From contig NC_090944.1 of the NCBI RefSeq assembly GCF_040807025.1, positions 120,048,738 to 120,112,737 of the forward strand: a stretch of DNA of 64,000 bases, written 5' to 3'. Below, one piece after another: positions 47,920-59,589 of this stretch. A program made the translations under genes and the position numbers. This stretch comes from Struthio camelus. Taxonomy: Eukaryota > Chordata > Aves > Struthioniformes > Struthionidae. Numbering within the stretch: the stretch's first letter is position 1; every line of letters begins with the position of its first letter. The notes beneath the pieces were generated by a model. That model saw nothing but the letters and a program-made list of their open reading frames with translations, did no database searches and was not told the DNA's origin.

Positions 47920-50030
47920 CAAAAACTTAAAAACTGATGACTGTGATGAGCCCTAGGAAAGATGTCCGCAAACAACAAGGCGAATGGAATTAGGAGTCCC
48001 CAAAGACCCTGAACTACTTGTGTGCTTGTATTTTGTATATGCAGTATTTCAGGATTTCATGGCTTCCCACTGCAGTTATTTGCCTAATCCCCAGACAGTA
48101 CTTTCTCTGTGTGAAAGACAGTCATTGAGCATACTTATTCATGTGAGGACAGTTTTATACAATATCTGACTGTGGGCTAGAACACCAGCTGTTGGGCTCC
48201 ACTGAGGTGCGCAGCGCTCATCTGTACTTTGTTTGATTACTTTTGTTGTACTTTAGATTTGTTAACTCTTAAAAAGCCCTACATTATTGTCCAGTTCATA
48301 CTCAAGTTGCATCATTCCTTTTCTTGTTTTCAATCTTCTCTATATACTTTAAGGCAAACAATCTTTTCCTCAGGCTGTCAGTAGGGTGGGCTGGTATCCT
48401 CAAGAACATTGTAAAAGTAATATATTGAGCTTCGTGTTTGATAAGAAAATGTCTTATAATTTCTATGGCTGTAACCAAAGTAAGGTAGAAACTATTCAGA
48501 ACATAGAAATGATAGCATGTAATGTGTTTTGATTTCTTTAGTAACTATGCAGTGACTGATGAGCAGAAATACCCGGGTGTCTACAAGGAGAGCTTTGGAT
48601 GAGGCAACAGCTTGCTTCTAGTAGTCTATTGTGTTTCTGTGACATAGTATATGTATAGGTGCAGATATATGTGGTGGCATTGCCCAGAACCATACAACCT
48701 AGGAGATGGAGGCTCTTTTTGCAATCTTTAAAGATGACTGACATGTTGCTATTGATGATGATCTTATTGCCAGGTTAGATGATAGACTTTTGAGAGTAAT
48801 ACGTTGCTTGCAAAAAGCAAAGATCTGAAGTAACTTCAATACCAATCAAAGTAATTCTGTGCTGCCCAAAAGCATTTGACTGTCTCCCATTTCTAAACAG
48901 TGAGCATGGAGGTATCATTGTACTTCACTAGCTGTAAGCATTCATTTCATAATAGCAAGAGATATTTTTTGCAAAGGAGTCAATACTCAGAACTCCTGCT
49001 ATATTCCTGCCACTTGTAGCGTGCTTCCTGTTGCTTTTTGGCCAAGAAAGTGAGCTCATGATGCTGTAATTAAGTAATAACAGTATCTTGTTCCATTTTC
49101 CCATTGTACTGCTGAAGCCCAGTTCTTTATATATGTCAACACCTAGATATGTTGTGAACTCAAGAACTGTATTTGGTGATCTCTAAAATGTCTTTACTTC
49201 ATGGTTATTATGCGATATCTCACATATCTGGTACATACATGATATGTGCTTACCGAATATAGAAGGGAAAGAAGTCTTGCTGCAGAGCAAAGAAGCACTG
49301 TGCCAATAGCAGAATGCGTTTTGACATTCCTCTTAAAGATGGGAAGCTGGGGGAGTGAGAAAGTACCTGAGGACCTCTGTGGCTTTTTGATACCGGATGA
49401 AGGTAGTAACTTGTTGGCTTTTGTTCCCAATAGTGCTGTTAAGGTATGATGGAGAAAGTCACTGGGAAAGAAGGGAAGCTCTGTCTGGGATATTGCATGC
49501 TCCCTTTCATAGGCTTGGATAAGTGAAACTAAGTTTAGGAACACAGAAAAGCTCCTGGGAGCTTATTTGCTCTGATTGCTAAACCTTTTGAAGTGTGCTT
49601 ATTGCTATAAGGAAGGAAATCTGGAAAAGGTCAAGTATGAATTAGGTGAGAAATACAAAAAGGAATTGCTTGAGGTGGTCATTAAATAAGACAAAAATGA
49701 GATTCAGGAAAAAATGGAACAGTATCACTGAAAAGGTGAAATGCCTCAGCATAAATCAGTAAAGACAGTGAAACTGGAACTAGTCTCTCCTGCATGCATT
49801 GATTTTTGTAGAGGTCCATTTCCAATCTGGTGAAATTGATATTTTGCAAGAGTCTCGTATCACAGTCTACATGTCTGTCTGTGAAAACCTTGTAAAGACT
49901 AAAGGTCAGTCTATCTGTCTCTGTCTACTGTATTTATGCACTTCTAACACAACCATGACCGTCATGTTTAGGCACTAGGAGAAATGATCAATGTTATTGT
50001 CTCTAGTGTTGGAGAATATCTAAAGCCTTG
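47920..50030. other. Non-coding stretch with overlapping frames
   Basis: The 116-codon minus frame (49194-49544) and the 67-codon plus frame (49246-49449) overlap. Neither has a domain. At about 49610-49760 a plus frame rich in Lys and Glu is broken by two stops. CATGACCGTCATG at 49954-49966 is a short inverted repeat. Confidence 0.45.
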
Positions 50031-50034
50031 CTGC

Positions 50035-50150
50035 GTTAGCCACTATTGTGTGACTGAAACAAAGACAGCCCCTGCTCCAGGGAGCTCTCAGTCTAGCGTT
50101 TGAGACAATAAGATAGCAACAGATGAGCAGGAAACAAGGGTATGGTAAAG
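50035..50150. repeat. Degenerate amniote repeat (CCCTGCCCCAAAGAGCTTAC type)
   Basis: AGACAGCCCCTGCTCCAGGG, AGCTCTCAGTCTAGCG, then GACAATAAGATAGCAACAGA follow the order of a common amniote repeat with AGACAGTCCCTGCCCCAAAG, AGCTTACAATCTAAGT, then GACAAGAGACAACAG. The overlap with frames at 50020-50305 explains why those frames are not genes. The family name is not given. Confidence 0.6.
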
Positions 50151-50159
50151 GTACATCCT

Positions 50160-51215
50160 TGCAGATTGAACAAGTGTTCAATGCAGCTGCTGGTGGCCTG
50201 GAGCACAGAAGTATCAAAGTGTTCATCTCGGGTGGGACCCGCACTCTTCGCTCTTTATCTCCTGGTGTTGGAGAGTATCAGAGAAATGCTCTGGGACCTT
50301 TCTGATAGTCTGTTGCTTTGCAGCCTGCTTTAAATGTGAAAAGTCTTGCAGTCCTGCTGATCCCTTGATTACTCACACTGAATTATTCTGAATGTAAATT
50401 GCAGATGTATTTCTTGAGCTTTCATCTTATTTGTCCCCCTTTTTTTAATAGTGTAGAAAGGCCACTAACGTGGAGCAGATAATAATTGCTCTGAAGATGG
50501 CGCCAGGACACTGTGTTATCTCTGTGATCATTCTCAGAGTGGAATAATACGAACAAAAACTGCTGAGCACGTTACTTGGGTCTTTGTGATATTTGCCTTT
50601 GAAAGTATAGGTTTGTGTGAGTAATGTTAGAATCAATATTAATATCTGCTGAGATGAACAAAACTAACAATGTAATAGAAAAAATAAATGTTAGCCTGTA
50701 CCACAGTTTTCTGTGGGGAGCGTCAAAAAGCCTGTGAAAATCTGCAAGGACTGATTACATCTCTGAATTTTAGACTGGTGCCACTGTTCTCAGTCTGTTA
50801 TTATTATTTATTTTCTTTCTTTTCTTCTTTTTATCTCTCTATGCAGTTGAAGCTAAAGGTCCTGCAGAGCTGGACATCTTTAGTTAGTGTCTTTATGAAT
50901 GTGTATAGCTGGTTTCAGTACTTAATTGCCTGATATCTTCAACAGAGGATGAGTAACTACATTTTTTGCATGTGCCTCTTTTTCTTTAGTTGCAAATAAA
51001 ATATGTTGGGTATATTAACTGTACACTTTTTGATATTTGCAAATGCTTTAAAATGGGAATGGCATTAAAAAGTTATTTACAAGAGAAGGCAGGGATGATG
51101 CAGTTTTTGTTTTGCTTTGTCTACATTTGTTTATATGTTTGAACGTATTCAGAGGTCCAGAGACGAAAGTAAATGCTATCTGCTCTATCTCTTAGTGTAT
51201 GTGTTCAGTACAAGC
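50160..51215. other. Non-coding stretch, nothing recognised
   Basis: The 81-codon plus frame at 50688-50933 has a hydrophobic middle and no family likeness. No CR1 piece is seen. Confidence 0.55.
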
Positions 51216-51219
51216 CTAG

Positions 51220-51670
51220 AGCTAAGCTACCTGGACAACCATTAGCAGTGAAGCTGAATATGGGCTGTATCTGCCCATTCGGGTTAGTAGATATTCATTC
51301 TGGTGACAAGTCCACCATGGATAGCTGGTATCGAGTTAGCTCAGATGTGCGTGAACATGCTGCCGTCACACTTAATTACGGTATAGACCTGCTCTGAAGA
51401 GACACCACCTCATAGCTGCTGCCTGCAAGAGGTTTGACTGAAGCTTCCTCTCGTGGTCCATGAGCTCGGGGAGCTCCCCCGGCTCTGGCAGCTCGAGCTA
51501 CCAGTGAGTTACAGCATGTCCTCAAACGAGCACACTGCGCATAGCCATGCCTCCCCTTACCAAGCCAGAGGAGGAAGTTTCACAGCTGCTTTCCCGATTA
51601 CTATGACAGGGAAAATCCATTGTCCTGTGGGGAATGGAGGCTTTGTGCAGTTCTGGGCACTTTAATCCAG
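51220..51670. repeat. GC-richer block with clustered palindromes, possibly a decayed palindromic amniote repeat
   Basis: GGGGAGCTCCCC at 51468-51479 is a perfect 12-bp palindrome. CTGGCAGCTCGAGCTACCAG at 51485-51504 is a near-perfect 20-bp palindrome around AGCTCGAGCT. Upstream, AGAGCTAAGCTACCTGG and GGTATCGAGTTAGCTCAGAT recall palindromic amniote elements rich in GAGCTAGC. The two plus frames here (51173-51397, 51453-51665) have no domains. Confidence 0.35.
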
Positions 51671-51679
51671 GGCTGGATG

Positions 51680-52005
51680 TCTTTGCCTATAAAATATAGC
51701 AAGTAGAATTGTGAAAGAAATGGCTGAAGGGGTGTTTCTTCGAGTGAGGAAAAACTTGGGAATTCAGTCAAAGCTTTTTATTTTGCAAAACATGGGGACA
51801 GAAGCAGCAGCTGCTGTAAATTGGGTGAAGCTCCTTGGAAGACAGTAGGGAGATGCTGATTTATATCTGCAGCTGCATCTTGTCCCAAGTTTTCAAATTA
51901 GGATATTATGCATAAACACAGTGAGTTGTTCTCCTCAGTGGTGTGGGAGGTACACGTTTTGACCCTCTTGACCTGCAATCTGTTGGCAGTTTTCAGCAAT
52001 TACAC
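51680..52005. other. Non-coding stretch, nothing recognised
   Basis: The sequence is plain and of mixed composition. No frame, repeat or motif cluster stands out before the motif-dense block that follows. Confidence 0.55.
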
Positions 52006-52009
52006 ACTT

Positions 52010-52930
52010 CATATAAATGATAAATGACTAATATTACAGAATGCATTAATTTTACACTCTTTCACCTCTTGGTAGTAATTTTCTTGCAGTAAAACTATAT
52101 CTTGATTTTTATGAAACGAATAAAAACTTTAAAGACAAATGAGTAAAGATCACAGAAATGGCCTGGTACAATTGTCATCCTCTGTGCATTACACTTGTCT
52201 CCAGCAGTAGCTCAATAAACACACCAGGGTGACTCCATTACCCATTAATTATCGTGGACTGAAAAGAAAGGGCATCCTACCTTGACCAACCATCTCACGA
52301 GGGTAATTTAGTTTTTCTGCAAATTCCCCTGGCCAGAATTGTTTGATGTGGAAGGAAGTTCCCTTGCGCTTCCCATTCGGCCGCGTCACCCTGCTTTGTG
52401 TTCAGGCTGCCATTCCTTCCTTGTCTTAATTGTTGGCCCTCGGCAACCTGTCTGAATCCTGCCTGGCTCATGGGCTTCTCGCAGAGCTTTCTGCAGGTAG
52501 AGCTCCAATCACGTGGCTTTGCCACTGCAACCACCTCCCTGCCTTTTGTGGGGCATCAGCCATTGCTACCAGTAAGCGTCCCTGACTGAATGTCACTTAC
52601 CTCTCCTCTTCACTAAATATCGCGGAGGCATAAGAACCTTGCCTAAGTGCTGAGTCAGGCCCCTGGGCTTCCCGAAATGATTACTGGTGCAGGCCTTTCT
52701 GGATTCGCTTTGTGTGGCCGCATCACGAGATGAGCCAGCAGCTTCGTGGCAGTATGCTCCAAATGCTCTTTTATGTAATGTTCTTTGCAGTGCTGTAGTT
52801 CGTTGCTGCCAGTTTCATCGCCTTCTATAAAGCTTAATTTAATTGTTCTTTAATTACCTGTTTGGATTAGTATATAAATCTCAGATGAAAGCTGTAGGCA
52901 GCATAAATAAGGGTATGGATGTCACAAAAC
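52010..52930. promoter_or_regulatory. Extended candidate conserved non-coding region (enhancer-like)
   Basis: About 900 bp of non-repetitive, motif-dense DNA. It includes CCATTAATTATCGTGG (homeodomain-like) near 52240. CCAAT abuts a CACGTG E-box at 52505-52515. TGCTGAGTCAG at 52648-52658 matches 11 of the 13 bases of the MAF recognition element and holds an AP-1 site. AT-rich homeodomain-like sites (TTAATTTAATTG, TTTAATTACC) lie at about 52835-52860. The frames at 52295-52589 are composition effects. The region is the best enhancer candidate by texture, but conservation was not measured. Confidence 0.35.
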
Positions 52931-52939
52931 ATTGCTGCT

Positions 52940-55900
52940 TTCCGTTTTCATGCCCCTCTCAGGGCTTACACTGAGGAGAATCTTTGCTGCTGTTGTAAAG
53001 ACTTTCAGGAAAAGGAGGAAGGTTTCATGCTCGTAAACCTTCTATGTTAGGCAATTTTCTAGAAGGAGCAGCATGGAGAGAATTATGTTTATTCTGAGTT
53101 CTCTAAGCTATGTCTATAGTATAACTATACTTATAAGTTACTTTGCATTACTTTGGTGCTTGTCAAATCACATGAAGAGAAGGAATCTCTGTTTAGCATA
53201 TGAGGTATTATCTAAGTACTGACAGGGCCATGAAAATTTCTATTTAAAAGTATCTCTCTTGATAAACCGTGTTTCCTGCTTTGGGAGGGAGCCAAGGCAG
53301 TATTAATGTTTACTCAAGTTGCTAAGCTAGGTTCTGCCTTGTAAGCGGTCACACATACCTCTCTCTTTGCCACCTTCCCAGCTTCTGGGAAGTCCTGAGA
53401 CGTGTGCTTTCCTTCATGGAGTGCAAGGTGCTCTTGCCATCTCCCCATCTGCCAAGTGGGTATGGGAAGCTCTCACATTCATTTTACATTTTCAACATGA
53501 GTCTTTAATATCTTAGCATGTGATACATTTACATGCATTTTTCCTTCAAAAATAATGCAGTTTTACTTTTCAGATAGGTTTCTAGCTACAGGAAAGTGCA
53601 TGTTATATTAAGGATTAAAGACAAGAGGAGTATTGATCGTAAACTGAACTGGCATCAGCAGATACTTTGTTGACTGTTGTTTACAATTAATTATCTTCTT
53701 TGCTAATGTTACTTTTATGTGATTTTGCTTTTTTTCTTGCCTTCCTGCCCAGATTTTACCCTATATTTTGTTGCACCCAGTTTCTGTTGTGTTTTCCTTC
53801 CGTGACCTCTTGTAGGCAGAGTAGATAGCCATTAACGTTAACCTGTTGACAGAATTTTAAATCCACAAGGTTCACAGGAATTCAGAAAAGTGCAATATCA
53901 ATTTCCCAGCTGTTATTGAATCTGCATTTACAAAAAACAAATACACTTGACCTTTTCATGAGACTTCTTTCTAAATTATTTTCATTGAATGCCTCAGTGC
54001 AATTCTGTTTATTGGAGAACTGTACAGAAAGACTGTATGGAAATTAGGTAATTGCACTTTGGTCTTCTGAGTCTCTAGACCCCACTAGCCTCTGCTAGTA
54101 AGAGTGGGACAGAGCTACGTTTCCACCTTCTTCTACATATTAGTCCTGACTGGTTCCTGACTTGGGTACTATGAAGAGAGCAATAGCTCTCTTGGGGTGC
54201 TGTTGCTTTTCTGTTAGTGCATCTAGGGGGGCACTTGTACCTATGAGCCCAATCTGCCCCCTGTTAGAACTGATGAGATTTCTGTGAGGAAACACATCTT
54301 AACGTAATACATCAGGATTGAGATGTATATTAAAGTATCCTGACTTAGGTTGCCAACTCCTTGAAGAGGAGGATATTAGAAATCTGATATACCCTTTCTA
54401 CTTATAATTTGGCTTGCATTTTACCCCGATCTGGCTAATGAAAGCCCCAAGTCAATTTTTTTTTTTTATTTTGAGACAGTTTCTGGGTCATTGCATTGTC
54501 AGGATTCTGCAAGCCAGTGAGGTGCTGCAGCACCACAGTGACAAACTCAGGCCTGTGTTCACTTACTTAAAAATGTGCTTTCCTCTGGAATGGTGTCTTA
54601 AAATGTTGTAAGCATCTGTTATTGACCCTGACATTGCATTTTTAACTTTAATTTTCACAGAACCTGTAGCTGGGGCCAAGTTTCACTTGGTGATGTCCCT
54701 TTAAACACAAAATTATGCCTAAGTAAAAAATGGGAAGACAGATGTTGAACTAACCTTCACTGATTGCATTCTGATTGCCAGTTTTGTTGTCTGTCTTCAG
54801 ACATTTAAAATGGCCATATGGGAAATCAACAGTGATGATCTTTATTAAAGTACCAGAAGCTAGGTGCTTCACCCTACACATCCTTGCAGGGGGGGAGGAA
54901 CTGAGCCCAATTAGAAAATTTATGAAACTGGCAAAACACCCTGATCACTTAGAATCGCAGAGGGCTGCAGAGTGATCAGAAAACCTGACAAAACATTAGT
55001 ACCATTGCATGTTCTGTATGTAAATTAATCTCAGAAATTGAGAGGTCCACAAGCTTATTACATTTTAATCTTTTTCATGTGAAAATTTTGGAAGCTGTAT
55101 GTTATTGAATGTAAAACGAGAGAGCAATTGGTAAGAGAGACCTTGGAAACTTTTGATTATAAAGAATTTTTTAGGCTTTTTTGTCATTGCGTTTTGGATA
55201 AGAAGTCATGAGCTGATTTGAAAGCTGGCTTTTTGTCATGTTAAGACTGACAGGGTTTTGTTTAATGCTTTTTAGAAAATAGGAGCCACAATGATTTGAG
55301 ATTCTTTAAATCACACTAAAATGGTTTGCAGCTGGTGTGGAAAATAAGACAAAGAAATTCAGTCATTGAGGAAATGATGGGTTTTGGTTTTGGTCAACTA
55401 GCTGTAGCATGTTCTTAAGTTAAATGTATAGCTACGCTTGCAAAAGCAGCTAGTTTCACTGCACTAGAAAGTGAGATTTTTTATTTAGCTGCCCAGTCAA
55501 TTCAGCATAGGCTGTCAATATGTCTCAGTTCTGTTGAAATGTTCTTTAATGTTTCTTTTCCCTCTTGCTGCAGTTGTAGATTTGTTTGCTACGTTTATTT
55601 TGGTATTTCTTTCTTTGGTGCCCCAAAAGAAATTAAATAAAATTTGTCACCCATCTGTATTGTTCTGTTTGGGAAAAGATGCTGCTACTTTTCCCTTTTG
55701 ATTTTACTTTATGATTTGTCAAGGGGTTTGGTGGAGTTGTAGATACTGTTGTACTTTGTCCCTTGGTTAAAGACAAGTTGTCTATACCTCCAGTTCGATC
55801 CCCACAACAGGAGTATTTAGAATACATAGGGTGGTAATTAGCCTCTGTAGCTTGTAAAATATAGGAATAGCCTGCTTTTGTTCAGCTTTTCCTATGTGTT

Positions 55901-56235
55901 CGCCCCCCCTGCCCTTACCAATGCCTGTGCTATAGAAGCCTGTATGGAGCTTTCTGCCTGAATGTGTTTATCATCACAGAGGGGTAAAAAGTCATCTAAT
56001 TCATATTAACTCAAATATCCTATATGGTTCCCTGTTGTCAACAGCTGGATGATAAGTCATTGAAAGTACATTAGGCAGCTTTCTAATTGGATATCTTCAT
56101 TGCATCTAAAGCACATAGTGCTTTTTTGTTAATAAAGAGAAAGCAAGCTGCAGTCAATTTGCTGCAGATGATACTGCATTGCCACTCTTATGCCAGACCT
56201 CTTAAGTCTGTTGTACCAGAGAAGGATACAAACGT
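52940..56235. other. Long non-coding stretch, nothing firmly recognised
   Basis: 53430-53470 (CTCCCCATCTGCCAAGTGGG) faintly resembles the MIR segment TTCCCCATCTGTAAAATGGG. CCCAC/GTGGG with ACTAGC/GCTAGT at 54081-54108 gives a small bulged hairpin. 55794-55801 has a TTCGATCC string, but no tRNA fold. Frames are at most 66 codons. Confidence 0.45.
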
Positions 56236-56239
56236 GGTA

Positions 56240-56420
56240 TGTTGTAAAAAGTAACATTTAGCTGTGATTTGGTAAAGTGTTATCCTATTTATTTTAAGTG
56301 TCAGGTAATTATCAATTCATTTACTACCTATTGTAATTCCATGAATCATAATGAATGTATTTGCATAATAGGTAGTATCACATGAGCTCAATTATAATTC
56401 AGTATTAGCTAAATGTACCA
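56240..56420. promoter_or_regulatory. Candidate conserved element with hairpin and octamer site
   Basis: TACTACCTATT at 56322-56332 and AATAGGTAGTA at 56367-56377 are exact reverse complements separated by 34 nt. Inside the loop, abutting the second arm, lies ATTTGCAT at 56359-56366, the perfect octamer bound by POU factors. Flanks carry GGTAATTATCAATTCATT and CAATTATAATTCAG. The non-repetitive, homeodomain-rich texture is typical of developmental enhancers. Function is inference. Confidence 0.4.
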
Positions 56421-56429
56421 TGAAAATAA

Positions 56430-58940
56430 GATGTTTCCGGTAAAGGTAGGCTGGAATTGATATATAACCTGTTCTATGTATGGCGCATCACTAAAGTATG
56501 CTAAGGAAATTGTTCCGTTTGTGGACTTACTGTCGAAGGGGACTATTTTGCAGCCCTGAGGTTCATCTGTTTCCTGTCCCTTCTCCCTTGCCCCCCAGTA
56601 TAAAGATTTTCAGCTATGTCAACCTTGTAGATGAAGTTATTGCATACAGCCCAGTCAAACTTGTCCTTCCTGTTTAGTTGATATGTCAATGCTCAGTTAG
56701 CTAGTATCATGAGGTGGTCTTTTCTAAAAAGGCAGATTATTGCTCCAGTGATACTCCGAGACCCGCACACTCTTTGCTGACTGACTGAACTGAGGAGCTG
56801 TCACACTGAGGAATAGTCTACAGAGGATTGCCTCAGCTCTGGGTAGTTTTCTTTAAAGCTCTTTGTTGTAGGACACAACCTATTCACAAATAAAATGATC
56901 TGTAAAATGACACGTAATCCTTCCTGGAACAGGGGTCAGTGCTGCTTGACAGTGTTGCAGGGTTTGGCATGAGCCTGCTCCCAGCTGCCTCTGTTGGGTC
57001 TGCTCTGTGTATACCCTGCACCTCTGCTGACCTGGGAGCTGCTCTGCTCCTCTCTGCTGTCTGCTCAGCCACCGCCAGGTGGTCTCTCTTAGTTGTCTGC
57101 TGCTGCTTAAACTAAGACGATCTCTCTTTCAGTACCAGATATAGCATGTTGCCGTACACTATACCACATATTCCTAGCTTTACATTTTTTTTTGTTAGTC
57201 CTTGCAGATGGTCTAGGCATCTGCTTTCTCTCAGGAGAAATGTGTGTTCAATCCTTGGCAACCTTCCTCTGAAGCATGGATGTCCTGAAGGTGTTGCGTC
57301 AGATAAACGACTAGTGAAAGGACCATACTGAGTTTTTGTGTCAGAACCAGGACAAAGACAGCAAAATTAGGTAGGAACTGTAGGGACATTCGGTTTGCTA
57401 TGCTGTAAAGAAAAGGATCACGTTTATGTCATTACTGAATCAAACAGTCATGCTGTGGAGGGTAATCCATGAATGTTGCCTCACAGGCATGTGAAATAGC
57501 TTGACCAGGGGCCAGAAACTGAGTGAAAGCTCCTCCTTCTCCAGTCTTGTTGCAAGGAGTTAGATCAGGGTAACCAAGAGTTGTCTGGTATCCTTTTTAC
57601 TAACCAGTGTTATTTGCAGTCCCCAGTTTCTAAACAGCCTGGCATTGGCAGACTTTGCTTCACCACTCCATGTTTCCAGTGAATGACCAAAGGTGATCCA
57701 CCAGGCTTGCCAGTGTTACCCCACTGCGGGGGAAAACCCTCTAGCTGCACTGATCGTCATCAGCAGTTCAGCTGCTGGTACTCCTCCCTAAACTACCCCC
57801 TTTGCCATGTCAGAGCTGCTTCTCCTGCCCCAAACTCTCTCTCCTATATCCTGTGTTCTGTGCCTGTATTACATGAAGAGTTATGTAGGCAGAAATGAAA
57901 CATATATGACTTTGCATATAGAATAAGTGAACCATTTCAGCTGTAGTTTAATGTGTTTTGATGACATGTGCTTTTGCAATAATAGAGTAGCTAGAATAAA
58001 CCTAATGTGAGCAAAAGCTAGTTTCTGGGATGCATCTGAACAGTTCACACCTCTCATTTGGTTCACTTACAAGTTCAACATATTTTCTGTGGCAGAAGCA
58101 AGACTTGCTTGTGCAGTTCCAGTTGCCTGAAAATGATCAGTGTGTGAACTGTTGTGTCTATAACAGATTTATATAATTCCACTTCTCACTTTGTAAATGT
58201 ATCCCATTTCCATACCAAATATGAAATGCTAACTTTCTGGCTAGCCCAGTTGATTTTTACTTTGCCTTTGAATTATTTTAAAGATACTGAAATTGTGGAC
58301 AAAAAGAGTTATTTCCGCAAATACAGTGTAGTTAATGGTACCTCAAGGATTATTTAGCCTGATCTACATTCAGGAGACAGCACTGCAATGGCAAAAGGCT
58401 AACACAGTTGACAATGCTTAATTTGTTTGGACTCATGTCACCGTTGGCTTTACAATGTGGCAGGAGAAATACATTGCAGGAATTGATGAAGTAGTGCTAC
58501 GTTTGCTCAATACTAAATCTCTTTACAGTAGTTTAGGGCAAGCCTTTGCTTTTCTATATGCAAGGTAAAGCTTTTGAGTTTAGTCTGTGCACCCTAGCAG
58601 GCATACAATTAAAACTGTTATTTCTAATTTAACTTGACCAGCTAGAAAGCAAATGGGCAATGGAAATCATATAGTGTTGCTACTGAATTTGGTGAAGTTA
58701 GAGTTGTTGCAAGTAAAAGACTAAATGTATGTTCATTGCATATGTTACAAGGTACCCGTACAGTATTTATACAACAGATGTTTTTGCTAAACATATTATT
58801 CATAGCTCCCTTAACTGGGACAAGCACTGAACCTTATAGGATGAAGTTGCGTATACCGCTATACTTGGGACAATAGTATACCTCGCGTTAGAACTGCACT
58901 CTGGTGAGAAGTTATTCCAGTGTCTATACTATTACTAGCT
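56430..58940. other. Non-coding stretch with a GC-rich patch
   Basis: 56930-57085 is GC-rich with repeated CTCTGCTG and CAGCTG-like strings, which gives a 62-codon minus frame without support. 57670-57860 is also GC-richer. No repeat family or exon is recognised. Confidence 0.5.
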
Positions 58941-58944
58941 AGCT

Positions 58945-58970
58945 CTTTAGGGAGTGGCATCTCCCTAAGG
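58945..58970. other. Small perfect hairpin
   Basis: TTAGGGAG at 58947-58954 and CTCCCTAA at 58961-58968 pair perfectly across a 6-nt loop. One G-U and one C-G pair can be added outside. No T-run follows and no gene ends nearby, so a terminator role is not suggested. Confidence 0.8.
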
Positions 58971-58974
58971 GAAG

Positions 58975-59530
58975 TTACTGTTCTGAAATTGCAAGAAAAT
59001 TCTTATTCTTTAATGGAAATATCAGCTTATGTTTTCATAGTTCTCTTTGGCTTGATTTTAACTAAAAGGTGTGAATTTCTCAGCCTTGTTTCTTAATGTG
59101 AAGTTTGTGCCTAAGGATTAAGAGAAAATGGAATACTAATGTACACATGAATTTCACAGAGGATTATTCTATGGTGTTTTTACTCAGCATGTTATTTTTA
59201 TTTTCAGTATGTGTTTTTGAAATATTCCTTAAAGGTATTGTGTTTTGTTTTGGTTTTGATCTAAATTGCTTTTCATGGGATGACTGCTTATTCAGGTTGA
59301 TCACAGTTCAGCAGATCCTACTGTGTAGGAATCAAATTCACTAGATGATTGCACTTTCAACGTAGTGCCAAACGTGGTCATAAGCAGCACGGAAAGCCCT
59401 GGAACTAAGAGCTGTTACCATGATGATTTTTGCACTGTGACCAGAAGTATTGTCACATCTGACCCAAACACTGATGATTTTGAATTATCTGTCACTGGAT
59501 AACGTACAGGGACCATCAGCTCATCTTGTG
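58975..59530. other. Non-coding stretch, nothing recognised
   Basis: The 79-codon plus frame at 59105-59344 has a phenylalanine- and leucine-rich middle that reflects T-rich DNA. No family is recognised. Confidence 0.55.
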
Positions 59531-59534
59531 CAAG

Positions 59535-59586
59535 TTATTAGCTGTCTATGGGTAATGGGGTTATTAGCTGTCTGCAGGTGATTGAA
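59535..59586. repeat. Imperfect 26-bp tandem duplication
   Basis: TTATTAGCTGTCT occurs at 59535-59547 and again at 59561-59573. The spacing is 26 bp, and the following bases (ATGGGTAATGGGG against GCAGGTGATTGAA) keep partial likeness. Confidence 0.8.
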
Positions 59587-59589
59587 TCA

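Noticed and set aside
49610..49760. Lys/Glu-rich plus frame (NLEKVKYELGEKYKKELLEV) that reads like a helical protein
   Set aside because: It carries two stops, and purine-rich DNA gives Lys and Glu codons by chance. No family is recognised.
55725..55805. tRNA-like B-box string GTTCGATCC with a loose A-box upstream
   Set aside because: The spacing is too long and no acceptor or anticodon stem can be drawn.
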